From Sphingomonas cavernae (GTDB taxonomy: Bacteria; Pseudomonadota; Alphaproteobacteria; Sphingomonadales; Sphingomonadaceae): a stretch of 64,000 bases of DNA. Below the pieces are notes generated by a model, which searched no databases, had not been told where the DNA came from, and worked only from the letters and a program-made list of their open reading frames with translations. Position 1 is the first letter of the stretch; each line of letters starts with the position of its first letter. This document shows, piece after piece, positions 21,565-29,688 of the stretch. Both the position numbers and the translations under genes were made by a program. Location of the stretch: positions 310,001 through 374,000 of the forward strand of contig NZ_QYUM01000004.1 of NCBI RefSeq assembly GCF_003590775.1, read 5' to 3'.

Positions 21565-23079
21565 GTGACCGCCAGAATCGACATGGGAATGGACGGCGCC
21601 GGCAATCCGGTGCTCATGGATCTCGAAGAGCTCCTTGCGACGCGTCTGCTTGTCCAGGGCAATTCGGGTTCGGGCAAGTCGCATCTGTTGCGCCGCTTGC
21701 TCGAGGGCAGTGCGGGGCTCGTCCAACAGGTCGTGATCGACCCCGAGGGCGATTTCGTCTCGCTTTCCGAGGCGTTCGGCCACGTCGTCCTCGACGCGAG
21801 CGAGCATAGCGAGCACGAGATCAATCGCATCGCCACGCGGATCCGCGAGCATCGCGCCTCGGTCGTGCTCAGTCTCGAAGGGCTCGACATCGATGCGCAG
21901 ATGCGCTGCGCGGGCGGCTTTCTCTCTGCGCTGTTCGATGCGCCGCGCGATCACTGGTACCCCGCGCTCGTCGTGGTCGACGAGGCGCAGATGTTCGCCC
22001 CCGTGGCCGCGGGCGAATTTTCGGAAGAGGCGCGTCGCGCTTCGCTGGGCGCGATGACCAATTTGATGTGCCGCGGGCGCAAACGCGGGCTCGCGGGCGT
22101 GATCGCGACTCAGCGCCTCGCCAAGCTTGCAAAGAACGTCGCGGCCGAAGCATCGAACTTCCTGATGGGGCGCACCTTCCTCGATATCGACATGGCACGC
22201 GCCGCCGACCTGCTCGGTATGGAACGTCGCCAGGCCGAGCAGATTCGCGATCTTGAGCGCGGTCGCTTCCTCGCACTTGGCCCTGCGGTTTCACGCCGAC
22301 CGATTGCGGTCCGGATCGGCGAGGTGAAGACGGGTGCACGCGGCGGCACGCCCAAGCTGACCCCGTTACCGACCGCCGCGCCCGAGGATCTGGAGAGCCT
22401 GCTCTTCGCGGCGGTCGAAGCGCCTCCCCCGCCCCCGCCGCCTCCCCCGCCACGCGTGACCTCCGAAGATCTGATCCGCTCCATCGCACGCCCGATCCTG
22501 CAACCCGCGACACCGGCGCCCGCCGGCCCGCAAATGGAAGAAAGCGAGCGCGCCGCAATCATTTCCGCGGTGCTCGCCGAGATCGTCGCGGATCCCGACG
22601 CCACCTATCGCACGGCTGCGGTGCTTTATCAGGATTTCGGCCTGCGCTGCCGCATGCGCCAGTTGGGCGATCCCGGCCTCGATCTTCCCAAGTTCCGCAA
22701 GCGGCTCGCCATGGCGCGCGCCGGGATCTTCGATGAGGGTGACGAGAGCTGGGCCGAGGCGCTCGAACTGGCTGGCCAGTTGCCCGAGGACATGCTCGGC
22801 GCGTTCCTGATGGTCGCGCGCGTCGCCAAGGAGGGCATGCCCTGCCCGTCCGACGCCGAGCTTGCCGAAGTCTATGGCACGCGTTCGCCCGGAAGGGTTC
22901 GGCGCATGCTCAGCTATATCGAATCGCGCGGGCTGCTCGTCGCGCGCGTAGACCTCTCGGGCAAGCGTACCCTGACGCTCCCCAATCTGGGCTGGACCAC
23001 CGCGCCGGCCATTCCTGAAATCGACCATCCCGCGCCGGCGCCGATGCGCGGCAGCGCGGACATGGGTTCGTTGCTTTAG
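21565..23079 (+). CDS. HerA/DUF87-like ATPase with C-terminal winged helix
   Basis: 504-residue ATPase. Residues 1-250 are an additional-strand P-loop domain: Walker A GNSGSGKS at 32-39, Walker B LVVVDE at 135-140, and ATQRLAKLAK at 181-190 like the HerA sensor region. A run of ten prolines (287-296) links to a C-terminal half that ends in a winged-helix-like segment (DAELAEVYGTRSPGRVRRML). The start is GTG with AAAGG upstream. Members of this group act as DNA-translocating motors; the role here is unknown. The 86-residue gene downstream is nine bases away. Confidence 0.8.
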   Translation: MTARIDMGMDGAGNPVLMDLEELLATRLLVQGNSGSGKSHLLRRLLEGSAGLVQQVVIDPEGDFVSLSEAFGHVVLDASEHSEHEINRIATRIREHRASVVLSLEGLDIDAQMRCAGGFLSALFDAPRDHWYPALVVVDEAQMFAPVAAGEFSEEARRASLGAMTNLMCRGRKRGLAGVIATQRLAKLAKNVAAEASNFLMGRTFLDIDMARAADLLGMERRQAEQIRDLERGRFLALGPAVSRRPIAVRIGEVKTGARGGTPKLTPLPTAAPEDLESLLFAAVEAPPPPPPPPPPRVTSEDLIRSIARPILQPATPAPAGPQMEESERAAIISAVLAEIVADPDATYRTAAVLYQDFGLRCRMRQLGDPGLDLPKFRKRLAMARAGIFDEGDESWAEALELAGQLPEDMLGAFLMVARVAKEGMPCPSDAELAEVYGTRSPGRVRRMLSYIESRGLLVARVDLSGKRTLTLPNLGWTTAPAIPEIDHPAPAPMRGSADMGSLL

Positions 23080-23087
23080 GAGCCGTC

Positions 23088-23348
23088 ATGGATTTCGACA
23101 TACTGCTCCAGCACTATTTCGGTTCGACCGAGATCGAGAATCTCGGCGCTGACGGGCTCGCGCGGGGGCTCGAAGCGCTTTCCATCGATTTCGGCACCGA
23201 GCGCGATCCCGGTCGACGCTTCGCGCTTTGGGCCCTCATGCAGATGCTGGGCGTCGCACCGATGCCCGACGAAGCATTCAAGACGCAAGCCGAGCGCGAG
23301 GCTGCATGGCGCTTCATGCGCATGGCCCGCCGTGCCGACGAAAATTGA
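23088..23348 (+). CDS. Small conserved hypothetical protein
   Basis: 86-residue soluble, helical protein (LLQHYFGSTEIENLGADGLA, FALWALMQMLGVAP, EAAWRFMRMARRADE). AGGAGCCGTC precedes the ATG, and it begins nine bases after the HerA-like ATPase, so the two are almost certainly cotranscribed. I do not recognise the family. It could be a partner of the ATPase. Confidence 0.7.
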   Translation: MDFDILLQHYFGSTEIENLGADGLARGLEALSIDFGTERDPGRRFALWALMQMLGVAPMPDEAFKTQAEREAAWRFMRMARRADEN

Positions 23349-23378
23349 CATTATTGATAATTGATCGCATTAGCGATT
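23345..23378 (+). promoter_or_regulatory. Candidate promoter and operator for fpr
   Basis: TTGACA (23345-23350) is followed 17 bases later by CATTAG, a weak -10. ATCGC-ATTA-GCGAT (23364-23377), a perfect five-base-arm inverted repeat, overlaps the would-be -10. The gene starts at 23537, so the leader would be about 155 bases. Regulator unknown. Confidence 0.35.
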
Positions 23379-23536
23379 GTGCGAAGCCGCAGATCAAGCT
23401 ATGCGGCGCAAAACAATTCTTACGTTGATCCCTGCCCGGGAGACTGTATCGACGGCGCCATTGGCACCCCGCCCGGCGTCGAAACAGTGGCGCGCCGGGC
23501 TTTGCCACGTTTTGAGCAATTGAGAGTGTTAGAGGA

Positions 23537-24352
23537 ATGAGCGACCGTAACGCCGGTGCCCAGTTGATCGCCCCTTCGGCCAGCCTGTCCGTCGAGGAAG
23601 TGCTGAGCGTGCGTCACTGGAACGAGCATCTGTTCAGTTTCACGATGACGCGGCCCGCGAGCTTCCGCTTCCGTTCGGGCGAATTCGTGATGCTCGGCCT
23701 TCCTGCCGAAGGCCGCCCGCTGCTGCGCGCCTATTCGATCGCGAGCCCCGCCTATGCCGAAGAGCTTGAAATCCTTTCGATCAAGGTGCCCGACGGTCCG
23801 CTGACCTCGAAGCTCCAGCTCATTCAGCCCGGCGACCAGCTTTTCCTGGGACGCAAGCCTACGGGCACGCTCGTTGCCGATGCACTGTTGCCGGGCAAGC
23901 GGCTGTTCCTGCTGTCGACGGGCACGGGGCTTGCGCCCTTCCTCAGCATCATCCGCGATCCCGAAATCTACGATCGCTTCAACCAGATCGTGCTCGTCCA
24001 CAGCGTCCGCCGCGTTTCCGATCTTGCCTTCCGCGAGGAGCTCGAGGCGCAGCTCGCGGGCGACCCGCTCGTGCAGGATCAGGCGCTGCTTCAGTTCAGC
24101 TATGTGCCGACCGTGACCCGCGAGGAGTTCCGCACCAGCGGCCGCATTGAGGCGCTGATCAAGAACGGCAAGATCTTCGAAGGTCCGTTGGCCGGTCCCA
24201 AGCATTTCGATCCCGAGCATGACCGCGTGATGCTGTGCGGCAGCATGGCGATGATCAAGGAAACCGCGGCGATGCTCGATGACAGGGGCTTCAGCGAAGG
24301 TTCGAACAACAATCCCGGCCATTATGTGATCGAGCGCGCCTTCGTCGGCTGA
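23537..24352 (+). CDS. fpr: Ferredoxin--NADP reductase
   Basis: 271-residue flavoenzyme passing electrons between NADPH and ferredoxin or flavodoxin. Seen: FAD-binding RAYSIASPAYAEELE, NADP-binding LSTGTGLAPFLSIIRD, and VMLCGSMAMIKE. It ends HYVIERAFVG, the usual C-terminus of the bacterial Fpr subclass. AGAGGA is directly before the ATG. In other bacteria fpr is induced under oxidative stress. Confidence 0.94.
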   Translation: MSDRNAGAQLIAPSASLSVEEVLSVRHWNEHLFSFTMTRPASFRFRSGEFVMLGLPAEGRPLLRAYSIASPAYAEELEILSIKVPDGPLTSKLQLIQPGDQLFLGRKPTGTLVADALLPGKRLFLLSTGTGLAPFLSIIRDPEIYDRFNQIVLVHSVRRVSDLAFREELEAQLAGDPLVQDQALLQFSYVPTVTREEFRTSGRIEALIKNGKIFEGPLAGPKHFDPEHDRVMLCGSMAMIKETAAMLDDRGFSEGSNNNPGHYVIERAFVG

Positions 24353-24437
24353 GCCGGCTTCCGTTTCGAGAACGTCACGGGGGTTGGCAGGATCGGCCTG
24401 CCAACCTAGACCGGTTCCAAAGACTTGGACCCAAGCC

Positions 24438-25889
24438 GTGACGATCCGCCCTTTCCTGCCCTCCGCTCTGGCCGTGCTGCTGCTGACCGCATGCGGCGGC
24501 GGGGATTCGGGCGGCCCTGTCGAAGTCGTTGCGATCGGCCCCCAGCCCAAGCTCGCGGCATCCGACGGAGACGCTGCCTCAACACCATCGGCCATTCTGG
24601 ATCTTTCGGTTGCGCAGGGACTGGTGGCGTTCGACGCCAGCGGGCAGGTCGAACCGGGGCTGGCGGAACGCTGGATCGTCTCGGATGACGGCCTGAGCTA
24701 CATCTTTCGCCTGCGTGACACCGAATGGCGGCCAGGCCGCCCCATCAAGGCGGCCGAACTCGCACGGCTGCTGCGCCGCAAGCTCTCGCCAAACGCCGGA
24801 CATCGGCTCGCGCGATCGTTCCATGCCGTCGACGCGGTCATCGCGGTGACCGATGATATCCTCGAAATTCGGTTGAAACAGCCTCGACCGCAGTTTCTGG
24901 CGCTGCTGGCGCAACCTGAATTGACGCTGCATTCGGCAATGCGTGGTGGCGGTCCTTTCCGGATGGCCGAACAGCAGGGCACCGCTTTTCTGCTTGCCCC
25001 CATCACCGATCCGGAAAGCCCGGCAACCGCCCAGGCCCGCTATCCTGTGCGATTGCGCGCGGGCCGCGCTGCGGTCGCTGTGGTGCGCTATGATCGTGGG
25101 CAGGCCGATCTGGTGCTTGGCGGCGGCTATGCCGACCTGCCCTATGCGCGCGTGATCAACCCACCCGGCGCCCAGCTCCGCTTCGACCCGGTGCCGGGCC
25201 TTTTCGGGCTTGGAGTGGTCAACCAGGAGGGATTCCTTGCGACCGCAGAAAATCGCGAGGCCGTGTCCATGGCGATTGACCGTCAGGCAATCGTCCGCGC
25301 ATTCGACATTCCGGGATGGAACCCCGTCAATGCGATCGTGCCCGCGCGACTAGACCTTGCCGCTGAGCCAGCGCAACCCGAATGGCTGCCCGTCGACCGC
25401 GAACAGCGCGTGGCGATAGCACGCGCGCGCGTTGCGGCGTGGCGCGGCAACAACGCGGCGTTTCCGCGGCTGCGCATCGCGCTACCTGCAGGGGCAGGGT
25501 CCAGGATCCTGTTCGCGCGCCTCGCCATCGACCTCGGCCAGATCGGCATAATCGCCGAGCGTGTCGCCTTCGATGCAGCGGCCGACCTGCGCCTGATCGA
25601 CGAAGTGGCGCCTCATGACAGTGCGACCTGGTATTTGACCCGGCTGTCCTGCGCCCGTCGGCTACCCTGCGGGGAGACCGGCGACGCGGCGCTCACGGCG
25701 TCACGCGATGCTCCGAGCCTTGCCGAACGGTCAGTCAAGTTGAGCCAGGCCGATTCGGCCTATGCGGTCAACGTGCCCTTCATCCCCATCGCCAGCCCTG
25801 TGCGCTGGTCACTCGTGCGTTCGCGACTGCAGGGGTTCAAACCCAACGCGCGGGCCGTGCATCCACTCAACCACTTGTTGAAGGATTAG
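24438..25889 (+). CDS. ABC-type peptide/solute-binding lipoprotein (SBP family 5)
   Basis: 483-residue protein. The signal peptide ends in a lipobox LLTAC followed by GGGDSGG, so it is lipid-anchored. The body resembles family 5 oligopeptide-binding proteins (LAERWIVSDDGLSYIFRLRD, FLATAENREAVSMAIDRQAIV). It starts at GTG 24438. No permease or ATPase gene is nearby, so it may serve a distant transporter or another role. Several family regions look degenerate, for example in the middle third. Confidence 0.8.
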   Translation: MTIRPFLPSALAVLLLTACGGGDSGGPVEVVAIGPQPKLAASDGDAASTPSAILDLSVAQGLVAFDASGQVEPGLAERWIVSDDGLSYIFRLRDTEWRPGRPIKAAELARLLRRKLSPNAGHRLARSFHAVDAVIAVTDDILEIRLKQPRPQFLALLAQPELTLHSAMRGGGPFRMAEQQGTAFLLAPITDPESPATAQARYPVRLRAGRAAVAVVRYDRGQADLVLGGGYADLPYARVINPPGAQLRFDPVPGLFGLGVVNQEGFLATAENREAVSMAIDRQAIVRAFDIPGWNPVNAIVPARLDLAAEPAQPEWLPVDREQRVAIARARVAAWRGNNAAFPRLRIALPAGAGSRILFARLAIDLGQIGIIAERVAFDAAADLRLIDEVAPHDSATWYLTRLSCARRLPCGETGDAALTASRDAPSLAERSVKLSQADSAYAVNVPFIPIASPVRWSLVRSRLQGFKPNARAVHPLNHLLKD

Positions 25890-25933
25890 CACGCCCCATA
25901 TTCGAGGCCGGACCTATAGGAGCCTCGATAGGA

Positions 25934-26356
25934 ATGCGCGTTTCACCCGATCAGTTCGAGAACATCACCGGCGCGTTGCCCGATATGGGCCGCGACCCCG
26001 CATCGGTGCGCAAGCGTGTCGAGATGATGGAAGCATTGCTTGAGCGCGCATTCATCATTCCCGGCCTGAACCGCCCGATCGGGCTCGATGCCATAGTCGG
26101 TCTCGTGCCCGTGTTGGGCGATGTCGTTACGGCGGCGATGGGCGCCTGGCTGGTCTGGGAAGCACGCAACCTCGGCATGTCGAAGTTCCAGCTTACACGC
26201 ATGGCGGCCAATGTCGGCATCGACTCATTGCTCGGCGCGATCCCGCTCGTCGGCGACGCTTTCGACTTCTTCTACCGTTCGAATACGCGCAACCTGAAGA
26301 TCATCAGGAAGCACCTCGACAAGCATCACCCCGGCACGGTGACCATCGAGGGTTAA
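25934..26356 (+). CDS. DUF4112 domain-containing protein
   Basis: 140-residue protein with the DUF4112 pattern FIIPGLNRPIGLDAIVGLVP-VLGDVV and LLGAIPLVGDAFDFFYRSN, which gives two short hydrophobic hairpins. It is probably a small membrane-associated protein of unknown function. The C-terminus NTRNLKIIRKHLDKHH is typical. AGGAG lies upstream. Its TAA stop overlaps the stop of the convergent RNase T2 gene in GTTAAC. Confidence 0.88.
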   Translation: MRVSPDQFENITGALPDMGRDPASVRKRVEMMEALLERAFIIPGLNRPIGLDAIVGLVPVLGDVVTAAMGAWLVWEARNLGMSKFQLTRMAANVGIDSLLGAIPLVGDAFDFFYRSNTRNLKIIRKHLDKHHPGTVTIEG

Positions 26357-27066
26357 CCGATTGCCCGGATTCTGAGCTTAGCACCGGCAGGCAAACCGCC
26401 CTGATGCGCGGGGCAGGCGTGCGGCTTCATCCGCTGATCGAGGCAAAGCCAGACTTCGTCGAGATAGCCGCCACGCGTCGCCGTGATCCGCATCATGTCG
26501 GCACTGACACCCCGATTGGCCGCTGCGAAGGCACTGGCGAACTGGCCGGCGGTGATCGAGGGACGGCGCGCGAGCACCGCCATGTCGGGATAGCGTATGC
26601 CCGCATAGAGCCGGCGTGCGTCGGCGAAATAGCGTTGGGGCCGCGTCGTCATGCAGGTGCCGTGCTTGGCCCATTCATGCTGGATGAGCTGCGCCGAGGG
26701 GGTTGCACAAAGATTGTCGCGGATCACCTTGGGCGACAGGATCCGCGCAGGGCGGCAATATTGCGGCCATTGCTTGCCATGACCATCGGGCCACAGGCCA
26801 TGCAGCGTGAAGCCGAAGCGGTTGGCGCTACCGCACTGGAAGCCGTCGCGTGCACTCGATTGCTTGCCGCTGCAATATTCGGGGGACCAGGTAAGCGCGA
26901 GCGTGTAGCTGCCGATCGGAATGTCGCGCTGCGGCTGATCGGCGGTCGGGCCGTCATGCTTCGGGCGCGGCGGGTTGGTCGGCACCGCGCAGGAAAGCGC
27001 CTGCGCGCTTGCGACGCCGGGAAGCAACACTGCCAGCGAGGCCACCGCCAGCAGCGGCTTACGCAT
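26353..27066 (-). CDS. Ribonuclease T2 family protein, secreted
   Basis: 237-residue endoribonuclease with signal peptide (ending GVASA). Both catalytic segments are intact: FTLHGLWPDG (CAS I) and HEWAKHGTCM (CAS II), plus the cysteines around them. The family cleaves single-stranded RNA through 2',3'-cyclic phosphates, here in the periplasm or outside, probably for nutrient scavenging. It overlaps nadC by eight bases and is the last gene of that operon. Confidence 0.93.
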   Translation of the reverse strand: MRKPLLAVASLAVLLPGVASAQALSCAVPTNPPRPKHDGPTADQPQRDIPIGSYTLALTWSPEYCSGKQSSARDGFQCGSANRFGFTLHGLWPDGHGKQWPQYCRPARILSPKVIRDNLCATPSAQLIQHEWAKHGTCMTTRPQRYFADARRLYAGIRYPDMAVLARRPSITAGQFASAFAAANRGVSADMMRITATRGGYLDEVWLCLDQRMKPHACPAHQGGLPAGAKLRIRAIG

Positions 27067-27904
27067 TGGCGAAATCCAGCCCGATATCGGCCGCCGGCGC
27101 CGACTGCGTCAGTCGCCCGACCGAAATATAGGTGACGCCGGCCTCCGCGATCGCACGAATGGTATCGAGCCGCACGCCGCCCGAGGCTTCGGTAGGCACG
27201 CGCCCGCCGACCAGCCGCACTGCACCGCGCAGCGTGGCTGGATCCATATTGTCGAGCAGCAGGTGCGTCGCACCCGCGGTCAGGGCAGGCTCAATCTGGT
27301 CGATCCGGTCGACCTCGACGATGATCCGCGCAATTCCCGCAGCCTTGGCGCGGCGCACGGCCTCGCCGACATCGCCCGCGACCGCGACATGATTGTCCTT
27401 GATCATCGCGGCATCCCACAAGCCCATGCGATGGTTGGTCGCACCGCCCATGCGCGTCGCATATTTCTCGAGCACGCGCAGGCCGGGTATGGTCTTGCGC
27501 GTATCAAGCAGCGTCGCGCCGGTGCCAGCGATCTTGTCGACATATTGCCGCGCCAACGTCGCAACGCCCGTCAGATGCTGCACGGTGTTGAGCGCCGATC
27601 GTTCGGCGGTAAGCATCGCACGAGCATTGCCCTTCAATCGCATCAGGTCGCTTCCCGCCGAAACACGGTCGCCATCCTGCACCAGCAGTTCGATCTCGAC
27701 CGCGGGATCAAGCCGTCGGAAAAAAGCCGCCGCGATCGGAAGGCCCGCTACGATAACGGCCTCGCGGCTGTCCATCACGCCATCGAACACGGAGTCGGCC
27801 GGAATGACGGCTTCGGAGGTGATATCACCCGCCGCGCCAAGGTCCTCGGCCAGCGTGGCGGCGACGAAGGCGTCGAGATCGAAATCGGGCAATGCGAAGG
27901 ACAT
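27059..27904 (-). CDS. nadC: Nicotinate-nucleotide diphosphorylase (carboxylating)
   Basis: 281-residue quinolinate phosphoribosyltransferase, third step of de novo NAD synthesis. Seen: LAEDLGAAGDITSEAVIP, AERSALNTVQHLTGVATL, LDTRKTIPGLRVLEKYA, IKDNHVAVAG and EASGGVRLDTIRAIAEAGV. A very strong GGGGGGAGGAG precedes the ATG. It is preceded by nadA after 147 bases containing a palindromic repeat. Confidence 0.96.
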   Translation of the reverse strand: MSFALPDFDLDAFVAATLAEDLGAAGDITSEAVIPADSVFDGVMDSREAVIVAGLPIAAAFFRRLDPAVEIELLVQDGDRVSAGSDLMRLKGNARAMLTAERSALNTVQHLTGVATLARQYVDKIAGTGATLLDTRKTIPGLRVLEKYATRMGGATNHRMGLWDAAMIKDNHVAVAGDVGEAVRRAKAAGIARIIVEVDRIDQIEPALTAGATHLLLDNMDPATLRGAVRLVGGRVPTEASGGVRLDTIRAIAEAGVTYISVGRLTQSAPAADIGLDFANA

Positions 27905-27938
27905 GGCTCCTCCCCCCTTAGAGCATGGTCAGAATCAG

Positions 27939-27963
27939 CGCTCCTGCGAAAGCAGGAGCCCAT
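27939..27963. repeat. Short palindromic repeat in the nadA-nadC gap
   Basis: GCTCCTGC-GAAA-GCAGGAGC (27942-27961) is a perfect eight-base-arm hairpin with a GAAA loop. The surrounding sequence (ending CGGAGC, then GGGAGC) looks like a decayed copy of a dispersed intergenic repeat. It may modulate the level of nadC and RNase T2 mRNA. Confidence 0.55.
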
Positions 27964-28051
27964 ATCGGTCGGCACACCATCGCTTCAGGCATTGGCTCCG
28001 GTTCAAGCCCGGAGCGCCAAGTGTGCCAAATCCCTCGTAAAGCCGGGAGCT

Positions 28052-29059
28052 TCAGTCCCCCGTCACCCGAGCGCCGAGATCACCCATGCCGACGGTCGAC
28101 GACGCCATTGCCAGCATGCGGTCGAGCGACTTTTTCGCCTGGAGGCGTACGGTTTCGTCGAGCTCGATGCGCGGTTCGAGATCGCGCAGCGCAACGTAGA
28201 GCTTCTCCATCGTGTTGAGCGCCATGTACGGGCAGATATTGCAGTTGCAGTTCCCGTCCGCTCCGGGCGCGCCGATGAAGGTCTTTTCGGGGACCGCCTT
28301 TTCCATCTGGTGGATGATATGCGGCTCGGTCGCGACGATCACGGTGTCGGCGTCGGTCGTCTTGGCGAATTCGAGGATCGCGCTGGTCGAGCCGACCATA
28401 TCGGCGTGATCGAGCACATGCGGCGGGCATTCGGGATGCGCCGCAACGGGAGCGCCGGGATGCTGCGCCTTCAATTTCAGCAGCTCGGTTTCCGAGAACG
28501 CCTCATGGACGATGCACACGCCCGGCCAGAGCAGCATCTCGCGCCCAAACTTGCGCGAAAGGTAACCACCCAGATGCTTGTCAGGGCCAAAGATGATCTT
28601 CTGATCCTTGGGGATCTGGCTCAGGATCTTCTCGGCCGAAGAGCTGGTGACGATGATGTCGGAGAGCGCCTTCACCTCAGCCGAGCAATTGATATAGGTG
28701 AGCGCGATGTGGTCGGGATGCGCCTCGCGGAACGCCTTGAACTTGTCGGGCGGGCACGAATCCTCGAGGCTGCAGCCGGCATCCATGTCGGGCAGCACCA
28801 CGGTCTTTTGCGGGCTGAGAATCTTCGCGGTCTCGGCCATGAAGCGCACGCCGCAGAACGCGATGACATCAGCCGAAGTCTCGGCGGCCTTGCGCGAAAG
28901 ATCGAGGCTGTCACCCACGAAATCGGCCAGATCCTGAATCTCGGGCTTCTGGTAATAATGCGCGAGGATCACGGCATTGCGTTCCTTGCGCAGCCGGTCG
29001 ATCTCAGCCCTGAGATCAAGCCCAGTTAGGCTCCCGCCAATACCATTTCGTGCATCCAT
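28052..29059 (-). CDS. nadA: Quinolinate synthase
   Basis: 335-residue [4Fe-4S] enzyme condensing iminoaspartate with dihydroxyacetone phosphate. Seen: ILAHYYQKPEIQDLADFVGD, DMDAGCSLEDSC, AHPECPPHVLDHAD and the C-terminal CNCNICPYMALNT that carry the cluster cysteines. AGGTGAG precedes the ATG. It lies five bases from the DUF4230 gene. NadB, which makes the substrate, is not in the window. Confidence 0.96.
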   Translation of the reverse strand: MDARNGIGGSLTGLDLRAEIDRLRKERNAVILAHYYQKPEIQDLADFVGDSLDLSRKAAETSADVIAFCGVRFMAETAKILSPQKTVVLPDMDAGCSLEDSCPPDKFKAFREAHPDHIALTYINCSAEVKALSDIIVTSSSAEKILSQIPKDQKIIFGPDKHLGGYLSRKFGREMLLWPGVCIVHEAFSETELLKLKAQHPGAPVAAHPECPPHVLDHADMVGSTSAILEFAKTTDADTVIVATEPHIIHQMEKAVPEKTFIGAPGADGNCNCNICPYMALNTMEKLYVALRDLEPRIELDETVRLQAKKSLDRMLAMASSTVGMGDLGARVTGD

Positions 29060-29064
29060 CTCAC

Positions 29065-29688
29065 CTAACTCCCGGATTCATCGCCGAAGCGCGCCACGAC
29101 GGTGGCCTCTACGCCCGCCGCCTTCAAAGGCATAGAAAAACTGTTGGCGATGGCGCGGCGCGTGGCATCGCGCGCAAGTTTCATCGGCACCGCCTCGCGC
29201 GCCTGCCGCATCAGCTCGTCCTGGCCCGCCTTGCGGTTGGCGGCGTCGAGCACCTTTTCGGAGTCGGTCAGCGCCAGCAGGATTCCGCCGCCATCATACT
29301 CCTGGATCGCGCGCATATCCACTTGCGGCCCGGCAATCTCGATCGGCGGCAGCGTGACGGTGAGTGTCCTGGAAACCTCGTCCCAGGCGACGTCACGCTG
29401 TTGCAGCTTCGAGAGGTCGACCTCGTAACGGACCATCCCGGGCATGATGAGCGTCTTTTTGGCGGTCAGCCCGAAGCGCCCCTGCTCAGAGGTGACGACC
29501 GCGACAAAGCGCGCCGCGAACGCCGACAGACGGTTCTGCTCGCGCAGACCCTGCAGGCTCGACGCGGCGATCGTCTCGACGTTCCCCTGCCAGCGCTTTT
29601 CCCAGGTGCGTTGCATCAAAAGCAGCGCGCCCAACCCCAGCGCGATCGCGAAGGCAATCGCGATCAGCCACTTGCCCAATGGTTTCAT
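29065..29688 (-). CDS. DUF4230 domain-containing membrane-anchored protein
   Basis: 207-residue protein with one N-terminal membrane helix (LIAIAFAIALGLGALLLMQ) and a periplasmic domain (VVTSEQGRFGLTAKKTLIMP, VRYEVDLSKLQQRDVAWDE), which fits DUF4230. Function unknown. Its start overlaps the end of the MBL-hydrolase gene by four bases, and it precedes nadA closely. Confidence 0.82.
   Translation of the reverse strand: MKPLGKWLIAIAFAIALGLGALLLMQRTWEKRWQGNVETIAASSLQGLREQNRLSAFAARFVAVVTSEQGRFGLTAKKTLIMPGMVRYEVDLSKLQQRDVAWDEVSRTLTVTLPPIEIAGPQVDMRAIQEYDGGGILLALTDSEKVLDAANRKAGQDELMRQAREAVPMKLARDATRRAIANSFSMPLKAAGVEATVVARFGDESGS

Noticed and set aside
26975-29029. A 684-codon open frame antisense to nadC and nadA
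   Set aside because: No recognisable domain, biased composition, and fully inside two convincing enzymes on the other strand.
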